From: Chryseosolibacter histidinae
Lineage (GTDB): Bacteria > Bacteroidota > Bacteroidia > Cytophagales > Cyclobacteriaceae
Direction: 5' to 3'
NCBI RefSeq assembly: GCF_018598225.1
Contig: NZ_JAHESF010000031.1
Span: forward strand, 1 to 64,000
DNA length: 64,000 nucleotides
Below, piece by piece: positions 9,711-16,507 of this stretch. Made by a program: the position numbers and the translations under genes. Position 1 is the first letter of the stretch, and each line of letters opens with the position of its first letter. The notes below the pieces were generated by a model that made no database searches, was not told the DNA's origin, and worked only from the letters and a program-made list of their open reading frames with translations.

Positions 9711-9718
9711 CAAAGCTA
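9711..9718 (-). promoter_or_regulatory. -7 box of the suf operon promoter
   Basis: On the minus strand TAGCTTTG matches the Bacteroidota -7 consensus TAnnTTTG exactly. Expected transcription start is near 9704, giving a leader of about 30 bases to sufB. No good -33 TTG is seen at the usual distance, so the promoter may be activator-dependent. Confidence 0.5.
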
Positions 9719-9858
9719 TAACAAAATGCTGATTTTAAGGTTCTCCCGGCCCTGTATTTACCAATAGAACTTTTCGAAATCGTTATAGACCACCTCTATA
9801 ATCAGTACTAAAACCAGTTTTCTCATGCAGCCGTTTCAGCGGGCGTCTTTTTATTGAT

Positions 9859-10326
9859 TCATTGAATCAGATTCAGGCTGCGGTCGAGGCTTTCTTCCAG
9901 CGAGATCATGGTCTCCGTTCGTTCGATGCCCTCAACCTGCTGTATTTTATCGTGAAGCACCTGTTTGAGATGGTTAGTGTCTTTGCAATGGATTTTCACA
10001 AACATGCTGTAATTGCCGGTTGTATAGTGGATGTTGGTCACTTCCGGAATGGCTTTGAGGGTGGCCATTACCTGGTCGTAAAGCGCACTTTTCTGTAAAA
10101 AAATGCCGATAAAGGCGGTGATATCATATCCAAGCTTGGCGTAATTGACCTTGAGGGTGGTTTTTTCTACGATACCTGCTTCCTCCATCTTATTCATGCG
10201 CACGTGTACGGTTCCGCCTGAAACAAAGGCTTTTTTGGCAACTTCTGTATAAGGCTTTTTGGCATCCTGCATCAAGATCTCAAGGATCTTCAGGTCGACA
10301 TTGTCAACTTTCAAATTTTCGGCCAT
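9859..10326 (-). CDS. Lrp/AsnC-family transcriptional regulator
   Basis: 155 residues starting at MAENLKVDN. An N-terminal winged HTH (~5-60; LKILEILMQDAKKPYTEVAK, then SGGTVHVRMNKMEEAGIV) is followed by an Lrp-type RAM ligand domain (~70-150; TNIHYTTGNYSMFVKIHCKD). An in-frame TTG 30 bases upstream was not used as the start, because the perfect -7 box lies on top of it. Lrp-type proteins form oligomers that sense amino acids. It lies just upstream of the suf operon on the same strand and divergent from the RNA array; targets are unknown, but a palindrome over its own promoter suggests autoregulation. Confidence 0.9.
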   Translation of the reverse strand: MAENLKVDNVDLKILEILMQDAKKPYTEVAKKAFVSGGTVHVRMNKMEEAGIVEKTTLKVNYAKLGYDITAFIGIFLQKSALYDQVMATLKAIPEVTNIHYTTGNYSMFVKIHCKDTNHLKQVLHDKIQQVEGIERTETMISLEESLDRSLNLIQ

Positions 10327-10345
10327 GACGAAATCTGGTTTTTGT

Positions 10346-10365
10346 TTAGTATTCAAAAATACTAA
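10346..10365 (-). promoter_or_regulatory. lrp-type gene promoter with overlapping palindrome
   Basis: The minus strand carries TATTTTTG (10361-10354), an exact TAnnTTTG box, about 28 bases upstream of the chosen ATG. The box is embedded in a perfect inverted repeat: TTAGTATT (10346-10353), 4-base spacer, AATACTAA (10358-10365). A repressor bound here would block the polymerase; self-repression by the Lrp protein is the simplest reading. Confidence 0.5.
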
Positions 10366-10402
10366 TAATAATTAAAAAATATACAATTATTAGGTGGATT
10401 TA

Positions 10403-10434
10403 TTGTTCCAATAGGTAGTGTTGATGTTACTTTG
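10403..10434 (+). promoter_or_regulatory. Candidate promoter of the tRNA-like array
   Basis: TTG at 10403-10405, 21 bases, then TTACTTTG at 10427-10434 (one mismatch to TAnnTTTG). Expected start of transcription ~10441, about 55 bases before the first repeated module. It is divergent from the lrp-type promoter. Confidence 0.35.
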
Positions 10435-10495
10435 TTAAAGATTTTACAATCAACCGGACGCAAACGGCAGCCGGGATTCAAAAAAATTGAAATAT

Positions 10496-10540
10496 TGATG
10501 GGTGTGGGTCCCGGTCGCTCGGGGTAACAGACACATCCTA
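10496..10540 (+). ncRNA. 5' half copy A of a tRNA-like element (degenerate)
   Basis: TGATGGG followed by GTGTGG, a CCCG..CGGG palindrome at 10510-10523 and CAGACACA aligns with the 5' acceptor strand plus D-arm of the complete elements downstream, but no anticodon arm or 3' half follows. It differs most from the other copies and may be decaying. Confidence 0.45.
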
Positions 10541-10555
10541 GACACCGAAATAAAT

Positions 10556-10600
10556 TGTAGGGTGTTGATCCCGATGGCTATCGGGATGGCAGACACAACC
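10556..10600 (+). ncRNA. 5' half copy B of a tRNA-like element with palindromic D-loop
   Basis: Carries the 5' acceptor strand TGTAGGG (10556-10562) and D-arm sequence GTTGA...TGGCAGACA. Where the full copy has AAT, this one has a perfect palindrome, ATCCCGAT (10568-10575), GGCT, ATCGGGAT (10580-10587). No anticodon arm or 3' acceptor strand follows; instead 24 AT-rich bases lead to the full copy U1, whose 5' end is nearly identical. Confidence 0.6.
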
Positions 10601-10623
10601 TCTCAAATTGAAAGATAATAAAT

Positions 10624-10780
10624 TGTAGGGTGTTGAAATTGGCAGACAAGCCCTCCGGTCTCGAGGGTGGAGAGCACGGGATAAAGCATGCGCCCCGATC
10701 CTAGTACCGATTAAGCTACCGGACAGGGATCAGGTCATACCTAACCGCTCCGTGGAGGTTCGACCCCTTCCCCTACAGCA
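10624..10780 (+). ncRNA. tRNA-like RNA U1 with ~86-base variable region
   Basis: Full tRNA topology: acceptor TGTAGGG (10624-10630) pairs with CCCTACA (10771-10777). The D-stem is TTG/CAA with a loop AAATTGGCAGA like that of tRNA-Leu. Anticodon stem CCCTC/GAGGG (10651-10655, 10663-10667) holds the 7-base loop CGGTCTC. T-stem GGAGG/CCTTC holds the loop TTCGACC. Discriminator G at 10778, then CA. The region between anticodon and T arms is ~86 bases, closed by GGAG/CTCC and containing a further 8-position hairpin (10694-10734) with one mismatch. U33 is replaced by G and the nominal anticodon would be GTC. Far outside normal tRNA length (155 against ~75-95), so translation use is doubtful. Confidence 0.7.
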
Positions 10781-10851
10781 ATTTTCCCGGCTTCATATCC
10801 GGGGCAAAGTCTCGGAACAGATGGTTTCAAGACCTCATCAACAATATTCAT

Positions 10852-10896
10852 TGTAGGGTGGTGATCCCGATGGTTATCGGGATGGCAGACATACCG
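10852..10896 (+). ncRNA. 5' half copy D of a tRNA-like element with palindromic D-loop
   Basis: TGTAGGG (10852-10858), GTGGTGA, perfect palindrome ATCCCGAT (10864-10871) GGTT ATCGGGAT (10876-10883), then TGGCAGACATACC. It shares the GTGGTGA...CATACC variant with full copy U2 immediately downstream, as half copy B shares its variant with U1. No 3' half. Confidence 0.6.
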
Positions 10897-10920
10897 CCTG
10901 GTAAAGTGAAAACATAAAAT

Positions 10921-11070
10921 TGTAGGGTGGTGAAATTGGCAGACATACCCTCCTGTCTCGGGGGTGGGGAGCAAGGGATAAACGCAGGATAACGGATTGA
11001 CCACTAAATGTTCTTTTTCTGTCCTGTAGCTAACTTCCCCGTGGAGGTTCGAGCCCTCCCTCTACAGCCA
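10921..11070 (+). ncRNA. tRNA-like RNA U2 with ~83-base variable region and encoded CCA
   Basis: Acceptor TGTAGGG (10921-10927) pairs with CTCTACA (11060-11066, one G-U). D-stem GTG/CAT with loop AAATTGGCAGA; anticodon stem CCCTC/GGGGG with loop CTGTCTC (U33 present, nominal anticodon GTC). The long variable arm is closed by GGGGAG/CTTCCCC and contains a CAGGA/TCCTG hairpin. T-stem GGAGG/CCTCC is perfect with loop TTCGAGC. Discriminator G is followed by an encoded CCA (11068-11070). Changes relative to U1 keep the stems paired (D-stem, T-stem, variable stem), which argues for selection on structure. Confidence 0.7.
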
Positions 11071-11074
11071 TGAA

Positions 11075-11125
11075 GTCCCGGTTTTCGGGACATGATTTAT
11101 GACCAGATAGACGACCTGGTTTTTA
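11075..11125 (+). terminator. Two hairpins between tRNA-like copies, the second terminator-like
   Basis: GTCCCG/CGGGAC with loop GTTTT at 11075-11091, then ACCAG/CTGGT (11102-11106, 11116-11120) followed by a T-run. The second stem is only 5 bp, so it is at best a weak terminator or an RNA-processing landmark between U2 and U3. Confidence 0.4.
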
Positions 11126-11129
11126 TAAT

Positions 11130-11295
11130 TGTAGGATTGTTGCCCGATAGCTCATCGGGATGGAGACAAGCCCTTCTTTGTATCAGAAGGGTGGAGATGA
11201 GGAATAAAGTAAATTCCTGATCCTGATACACTAAACTACCAGGATCAGGTTTTACCTAACCACTCTGCGAAGGTTCGACCCCTTCTCCTACAGCA
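11130..11295 (+). ncRNA. tRNA-like RNA U3 with palindromic D-loop insert and long variable region
   Basis: Acceptor TGTAGGA (11130-11136) pairs with TCCTACA (11286-11292): both strands changed relative to U1 and pairing is kept. D-stem TTG/CAA encloses a 24-base loop holding the palindrome CCCGAT AGCTC ATCGGG. The anticodon arm is a perfect 7-bp stem CCCTTCT/AGAAGGG with loop TTGTATC (nominal anticodon GTA). The variable region has a perfect 9-bp hairpin, CTGATCCTG (11217-11225) with CAGGATCAG (11240-11248). T-stem GAAGG/CCTTC, loop TTCGACC. Discriminator G, then CA. It has no preceding half copy, but carries the palindrome itself. Confidence 0.7.
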
Positions 11296-11326
11296 GCTCA
11301 GTTTAGGTTAATGAGTTATTAGAGCT

Positions 11327-11374
11327 ACCCACTTTGTTATGATAGGGATCTGACGAAGTGGGTTTATTTTTTTA
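11327..11374 (+). terminator. Strong terminator after the tRNA-like array
   Basis: Stem ACCCACTT (11327-11334) with AAGTGGGT (11356-11363), 21-base loop, then TTATTTTTTT. Plus-strand orientation shows that the array is transcribed in this direction and probably as one unit. Confidence 0.8.
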
Positions 11375-11456
11375 CGGCTTTTTCCCCCGCCTATTGATTT
11401 GCTGGCAAACAATCGTTTGCTTTGAACTGACTAATTCATGCATTAATCTGCACCTT

Positions 11457-13136
11457 ATGAAAGATTTTCCCTGGTATAAGAGTTATCCGGCAGGCGTCCC
11501 CAATGAAGTAAAGTTGTATGAATACAATTCTGTAACGGAGATCTTCGACGAGAGCTGTAAAAAATACAAAGACAAAATTGCATTCGAGAACATGGGCGCC
11601 ACACTCACCTTCGCACAGGTGGATGAGCTGGCCCGGAACTTTGCCGCCTATCTTCAGCAGGATCTTAAACTTCAGAAGGGAGAGCGCATCGCCATACAGA
11701 TGCCCAACCTGCTGCAGTTTCCCATCGCATTTCTCGGAGCCCTTCGCGCAGGCCTCATCGTTGTGAACACAAACCCGTTATACACACCGCGCGAAATGGA
11801 GCACCAGTTCAAGGATTCCGGTGCCGTTGCCATTGTGATCGTAGCCAACTTCGCCAGTAACCTTGAAAAGATCATTCAACATACACAGATCAGGCACGTG
11901 ATCGTCACGCAGCTTGGCGATATGCTGGGAGGTTTCAAAGGTGCGCTTGTGAATTTTGTAGTGAAGAACGTGAAGAAGATGGTTCCTGCGTACAACCTCC
12001 CTGGCGCGATCTCCTTCAAACATGCGCTGAAGAAGGGCGCAGGCCTGCAGCTTCAGAAGCCCACAGTATCAGTCAATGACCTGGTGGTGCTGCAATATAC
12101 CGGTGGCACTACCGGCATATCCAAAGGAGCGCAGCTGTCGCACGGCAACCTCATCGCGCACAACGCCATGATCCGCTACTGGTTTCAGCCATACATGCGG
12201 GCTGACAAGGAAGATATCATCATCACGGCCATTCCCATGTATCACATTTTTGCACTCACCGTCAACGGACTGCTGATGTTCAGCACCGGTGTGAAAAATG
12301 TGATGATCACCAATCCGCGCGACATGAAGGGATTTGTAAAAGAATTGAAGAAGCACAAGTTCACGATCATGACCGGTGTGAACACACTCTTCAACGGACT
12401 GCTGAACACACCCGGTTTCAAAGAGCTTGATTTCTCTCACCTCAAAGGTGCCGTAGGTGGCGCCATGGCCGTTCAGGATGTGGTGGCCAAACGCTGGAGA
12501 GAAGTGACCGGCTCACCGCTGTTAGAAGGTTACGGACTGAGCGAAACTTCTCCCGTGTTGTGCTGCAATCCGCTCGATGGCAAACACAGACCAGGCACCA
12601 TCGGTATCCCCATGCCCAGTACTGAAGTGGGCATCTTCGACGACAACGGCAACCAGGTGCCACAGGGAGAGAGCGGCGAGATCTGTGCACGCGGACCGCA
12701 GGTGATGTCAGGCTACTGGAATAAAGACAACACCGGCGTCTTCTTCCCCGGCGGATGGTTCAGGACCGGCGACATCGGACAGATGGATAAAGATGGATTC
12801 TTCAAGATCGTGGATCGCAAAAAAGATATGATCAAGGTTTCGGGCTTTAATGTTTTCCCGAACGAGATCGAGAACGTGATCGCGGGACATCCTAAAGTGC
12901 TGGAAGTAGCAGCGATCGGTGTTCCGGATGCCAAGTCAGGTGAAGTGATCAAGGTCTTCATTGTGAAACGCGACCAGAGCCTTACGCAGGAAGAGATCCT
13001 GAAATTCTGCCACGAGAACCTCACCAACTACAAGGTGCCCAAACATGTGGAGTTCAGAAAAGAGCTTCCGAAGACCAATGTGGGCAAAATACTCAGGCGT
13101 GCCCTGAAAGAGCAGGAGTCCGTGGCCGCTGCCTGA
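11457..13136 (+). CDS. Long-chain fatty acid--CoA ligase (FadD-like)
   Basis: 559 residues from ATG 11457 (MKDFPWYKSYPAG). The open frame extends 99 bases further up, but that stretch crosses the array terminator, so it was not used. Adenylate-forming enzyme: P-loop-like YTGGTTGISKGAQLSH (~200), GYGLSETSPV (~350), GWFRTGDIG and DRKKDMIKVSGFNVFP (~450), and the C-terminal catalytic lysine in KTNVGKILRR. It activates fatty acids with ATP and CoA for beta-oxidation or lipid synthesis, probably at the inner membrane face. Chain-length preference cannot be judged. The TolB-like gene follows after 36 bases on the same strand. Confidence 0.93.
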   Translation: MKDFPWYKSYPAGVPNEVKLYEYNSVTEIFDESCKKYKDKIAFENMGATLTFAQVDELARNFAAYLQQDLKLQKGERIAIQMPNLLQFPIAFLGALRAGLIVVNTNPLYTPREMEHQFKDSGAVAIVIVANFASNLEKIIQHTQIRHVIVTQLGDMLGGFKGALVNFVVKNVKKMVPAYNLPGAISFKHALKKGAGLQLQKPTVSVNDLVVLQYTGGTTGISKGAQLSHGNLIAHNAMIRYWFQPYMRADKEDIIITAIPMYHIFALTVNGLLMFSTGVKNVMITNPRDMKGFVKELKKHKFTIMTGVNTLFNGLLNTPGFKELDFSHLKGAVGGAMAVQDVVAKRWREVTGSPLLEGYGLSETSPVLCCNPLDGKHRPGTIGIPMPSTEVGIFDDNGNQVPQGESGEICARGPQVMSGYWNKDNTGVFFPGGWFRTGDIGQMDKDGFFKIVDRKKDMIKVSGFNVFPNEIENVIAGHPKVLEVAAIGVPDAKSGEVIKVFIVKRDQSLTQEEILKFCHENLTNYKVPKHVEFRKELPKTNVGKILRRALKEQESVAAA

Positions 13137-13172
13137 TTTTAATGTATCTTCGCCGCAAAGTTTATTGACCCC

Positions 13173-14237
13173 ATGCTGAAGAAATTCCTGTTCGTTATCC
13201 CCGCTTTATTTGTTGCCAGCCTCTATGCTCAGGAGGCACCGTTGCAGTATTCGGAAGAAAAGCACCTGGCTAACATGCGCCAGCTTACGTTTGGCGGCGA
13301 CAACGCTGAAGCCTACTGGAGCTTTGATAATTCGAAACTCGTGTTCCAGTCCAACAACCCGGCGTGGGGACTCAAATGTGATCAGATCTTTTTTACTTCC
13401 ATAGCGGGCGACGACCTGGCCAACAAAAAACCACAGATGCTCAGCACCGGGCAGGGGAGGACCACCTGCGCGTACTTTCTTCCCGGAGACAAGACCATTG
13501 TGTATGCTTCAACTCACCTCGGCGGTGCGGAGTGTCCCAGAGAACCTGAACGCAAACCCGGGGGCAAATACCTGTGGCCCATTTACGACACGTACGATAT
13601 TTTTGTAGCCGACCTCAAAGGCAAGATCCGTAAACAGCTGACGAAAGAAAAGGGCTACGATGCCGAAGCCACAGTTTCGCCCAAAGGTGACAAGATCGTT
13701 TTCACCTCCACACGCAATGGCGATCTCGACCTGTACACCATGAACATCGATGGCTCCGACGTGAAGCAGATCACGCACGAGCTGGGCTACGATGGCGGTG
13801 CATTCTTCTCTCCCGACGGATCGAAGATCGTTTTTCGCGCCTCACGCCCCAAAACGGAAGAGCAGAAGAAAGAATATCGCGATTACCTGGCACAAGGCCT
13901 TGTGGCACCTACCGAAATGGAGATCTTCATTTGCAACGCAGATGGCTCTGGCCTGAAACAGATCACAACATTGGGAAAAGCCAACTGGGCGCCGTTCTAT
14001 CACCCTTCCGGGAAGAAGATACTATTCTCCTCCAACCATAAAGGCACACGCGGTTTTCAGTTCAACATCTTCATGATCAACGAAGACGGCTCCGGCCTCG
14101 AACAGATCACGTACGACGGTGTATTCGATTCATTTCCCATGTTCTCATATGATGGGAAGAAGCTCGTTTTCTCCTCCAATCGCAACAACGGCGGCACCAG
14201 GAACACCAATTTGTTTGTAGCGGACTGGGTGGAGTGA
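13173..14237 (+). CDS. Exported TolB-like PD40 beta-propeller protein
   Basis: 354 residues. Signal peptide MLKKFLFVIPALFVASLYAQ, then about five WD40-like PD40 units, for example ATVSPKGDKIVFTSTRNGD, AFFSPDGSKIVFRASR and PMFSYDGKKLVFSSNRN, each followed by LYTMNIDGSDVKQIT-like strands. Such repeats form a periplasmic six- or seven-bladed propeller resembling the C-terminal part of TolB. No N-terminal TolB domain and no enzymatic domain is present, so a binding role is likely. Upstream, TATCTTCG at 13145-13152 is a one-mismatch -7 box. After the stop there is a stretch with TTGACA/AATTGACA words, a half copy of an intergenic repeat family. Confidence 0.85.
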   Translation: MLKKFLFVIPALFVASLYAQEAPLQYSEEKHLANMRQLTFGGDNAEAYWSFDNSKLVFQSNNPAWGLKCDQIFFTSIAGDDLANKKPQMLSTGQGRTTCAYFLPGDKTIVYASTHLGGAECPREPERKPGGKYLWPIYDTYDIFVADLKGKIRKQLTKEKGYDAEATVSPKGDKIVFTSTRNGDLDLYTMNIDGSDVKQITHELGYDGGAFFSPDGSKIVFRASRPKTEEQKKEYRDYLAQGLVAPTEMEIFICNADGSGLKQITTLGKANWAPFYHPSGKKILFSSNHKGTRGFQFNIFMINEDGSGLEQITYDGVFDSFPMFSYDGKKLVFSSNRNNGGTRNTNLFVADWVE

Positions 14238-14342
14238 TTGGTTGACAGTTGACAAAAAATACAATTGACAAAAGTTCGTTACCTTTACCTGGTGCATGGC
14301 TAACTCCAATGCCAAACGCCTAATTCCTTAATGCCTTAAATT

Positions 14343-14777
14343 ATGATCGGATTTTTCGAACACCAGTACCTCACTTACAAGAAGAACCACATCAAGAACC
14401 TGATGGCGCTGGCCAAGATCGATGGTCATGTGCACCAGAAAGAAGAGAAACTTTTGTACAAGATCGGGAAGCGTTACGGCCTGAAGGAGCGGCAGGTGAA
14501 AGAGCTGATCGAGAGCAAGGAGAAGTACAAGATAAACGTGCCTGACAACCATAACGATAAAATGAACCTGCTGTATGATCTGCTGCTGATGATCTATGCA
14601 GATGATATCGTTGAAAAACAGGAGATCGAGTTCTTCGAGGAAGCCGTTAAGAAATTCGGCATGAAAAAGGAGACTGTTAAATGGCTGATCAATATTTTCA
14701 GGAAAGGCGCCCCTCCCCGGGGAGAAGAATGGGATGAGATCAAGAAAGAGGCGAAAGAGAAGTATTTAGCGAAGTAG
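14343..14777 (+). CDS. TerB-like helical protein
   Basis: 144 residues, all helical and charged. The pattern IKNLMALAKIDGHVHQKEEKLL followed by YGLKERQVKELI and LLYDLLLMIYADDIVEKQEIEFFEEAVKKFG is the two-half TerB arrangement, where acidic residues (AKIDGHV, YADDIVE) form a metal/Ca-binding loop in known structures. Despite the tellurite-resistance name, single TerB proteins in genomes like this have no known substrate. No signal or membrane segment. It converges on the transporter gene; between them is a large inverted repeat. Confidence 0.75.
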   Translation: MIGFFEHQYLTYKKNHIKNLMALAKIDGHVHQKEEKLLYKIGKRYGLKERQVKELIESKEKYKINVPDNHNDKMNLLYDLLLMIYADDIVEKQEIEFFEEAVKKFGMKKETVKWLINIFRKGAPPRGEEWDEIKKEAKEKYLAK

Positions 14778-14786
14778 TAATCAATC

Positions 14787-14887
14787 GGTCCACGGTCGAC
14801 AGTCCACGGACCACAGCCGTGCAGTATTGCATCTACTTGTGGATTTACTCCGCATGCCGGTGGACCGTCGTCTGTGGACAGTGGACC
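14787..14887. repeat. Inverted repeat of the GTCCACGGTCGAC word family
   Basis: Left arm 14787-14815, right arm 14859-14887; about 23 of 29 positions pair. Both arms are built of GTCCACGG/GTCGACAG-like words. Directly after it ATTGATTCG (14901-14909) and CGAATCAAT (14919-14927) form a separate perfect 9-bp hairpin. Located between convergent genes. Relatives at 41349-41491, 37311-37340 and 26112-26152. Confidence 0.8.
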
Positions 14888-14940
14888 TCATCCCAACTTG
14901 ATTGATTCGAAGAAACTCCGAATCAATACTCCCTTTCGTT

Positions 14941-16323
14941 TCAGAGATTAATTGCGTCGAGTCCCCAGAACTTATCGATAATGATGAGCACTGACAGCAC
15001 ACCCAGCAACAGGGGACAGATCCAGGTGATGGTAAAATTGATGTAAGCCTGCGCGAATGATCCCGGGAAACCGGGGTTGCCCTGGGTGAGCTCCGCATTC
15101 ATGTTGAAGAGCTTCCATCGCCCGATAATAAAAATGCACATGAGACATCCGCCGATGGTGAGTGTGATGTCGGTGAGATCCGCCACAAAGGTCAGGAAGT
15201 CGCGTTCCTTATAGAACATCAGTTTGTTCAGCGCCGGTACCGCACCAAAGCTCATTAAGCTGGGCAGGCCAATCAGAAAGATGACGCCACAGAGCACCCA
15301 CACTACTTTTTTGCGGGGCCACTTTTTCTCATCCACAAAGTAGGCTACGGGCAGCTCCAGCAGCGAGATGCAGGAGGGAAGGGCGGCGAAGCACAACAAC
15401 AGGAAAAATGCGCTCCCCACAATTCTGCCGATGACGGGACCCATGCCCTGGAAGATCTCAGGCATCACCATGAAGACCAGTGCCGGACCTTCTGCCGGAG
15501 ATTGCCCCGCGGAAAACACCAGCGGAAACACCATGAGTCCTGCCAGGAAAGCCACGATGGTATCGGCCCACGTTACCACAGACGAAGCATAAACGATGTC
15601 TTCAGATTTCTTAACGTACGACCCATACGTAATGAGACCACCGATGCCCAGCGAAAGTGTAAAGAAGGAAAGCCTCAACGCATCGAATACGGTTTGGGCA
15701 GTGATCTCGCTGAAGTCGGGAATAAGATAAAAGCGGATCCCTGCCATAGCGTTGGGCAACGTAAGACTGTAGATGATAAGGCCTAACAGGATCAGGAACA
15801 GGGAAGGCATCAGGATCCGGTTTGCAGTCTCGATGCCTTTCTGAATGCCCCTGACCACAGCCCATCCCGTGAGCGCTAAAAATCCCAGGGCATAGAAAAA
15901 GTTATGTCCGATGTTGTTGACGAACTCCCTGAAAAAGGCGCCGTAGTCATTCGCTTCAAGCAAAGGTCCGAACGCCGTCTCGATAAAGTATCCGAAAGCC
16001 CATCCGGCGACAACATTGTAATACGAGAGGATAAAAATACCGCTGACCACACCGAAGAGGCCGAGCAGGCCCCATTTTTTTCCACCCAGCTTGGTGTAGG
16101 CGCCGTAGGCATCGGTGCCAGCAGCGCGGCCGATAGCGATCTCACCGACCATCACGGGGAAGCAGAACAGGAATATGCAGAGCAGATAAATGAACAGGAA
16201 AACCGCGCCGCCGTTCTGTCCTGCCAGGTATGGAAAGCGCCAGATGTTGCTTAAGCCTATGGCCGATCCGGTGGCAGCCAGGATAAAGCCGAGGCGCCCG
16301 GAAAAATTTCCGCGGTTAGACAT
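14941..16323 (-). CDS. Sodium-dependent transporter, NSS (SNF) family
   Basis: 460 residues with 11-12 predicted membrane segments. The first carries the family signature RLGFILAATGSAIGLSNIWRFP, with the unwound Na+/substrate site AIGLSNIW, followed by YLAGQNGGAVFLFIYL. Bacterial NSS proteins (LeuT, TnaT, MhsT type) take up amino acids with Na+. Tryptophan or tyrosine uptake would fit nearby aromatic catabolism genes, but they are >8 kb away and this is speculation. The protein ends in a short hydrophilic tail after the last helix. Divergent from the gene at 16508. Confidence 0.92.
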   Translation of the reverse strand: MSNRGNFSGRLGFILAATGSAIGLSNIWRFPYLAGQNGGAVFLFIYLLCIFLFCFPVMVGEIAIGRAAGTDAYGAYTKLGGKKWGLLGLFGVVSGIFILSYYNVVAGWAFGYFIETAFGPLLEANDYGAFFREFVNNIGHNFFYALGFLALTGWAVVRGIQKGIETANRILMPSLFLILLGLIIYSLTLPNAMAGIRFYLIPDFSEITAQTVFDALRLSFFTLSLGIGGLITYGSYVKKSEDIVYASSVVTWADTIVAFLAGLMVFPLVFSAGQSPAEGPALVFMVMPEIFQGMGPVIGRIVGSAFFLLLCFAALPSCISLLELPVAYFVDEKKWPRKKVVWVLCGVIFLIGLPSLMSFGAVPALNKLMFYKERDFLTFVADLTDITLTIGGCLMCIFIIGRWKLFNMNAELTQGNPGFPGSFAQAYINFTITWICPLLLGVLSVLIIIDKFWGLDAINL

Positions 16324-16507
16324 TCAGAATGAAGTTGTTACGTTTTTATCAAGCGGAAAAGTAGAGCTTAAACTATAATTATCAAAAAACAGTTAGAGAT
16401 ATAGCGGTGAGCGATTGCCGTTTTGAAGGTTACCAAAATTTATTACACGCATAAAAGGTAAATAGAATCAATTCCCTAAATTAACCACGTTATCGTTAGG
16501 AAGGCTT

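Noticed and set aside
10741-11004. Open reading frame of 87 codons on the minus strand
   Set aside because: It lies across the tRNA-like elements U1, D and U2, has no recognisable protein features and no start signal; the RNA structures explain the sequence better.
10624-11295. Ordinary tRNA-Leu genes or integrase attachment sites
   Set aside because: The D-arm resembles tRNA-Leu, but lengths of 147-164 bases, discriminator G and non-Leu anticodon loops do not fit; integrase scars duplicate 3' ends, whereas here 5' halves are repeated and no integrase is present.
10494-11374. CRISPR array
   Set aside because: Repeats are not evenly spaced, carry tRNA folds with compensating changes, and no cas genes are near.
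11358-11456. Extended N-terminus of the acyl-CoA ligase (33 extra residues)
   Set aside because: The extension begins inside the array terminator and has no similarity to the family; ATG 11457 gives the expected start.
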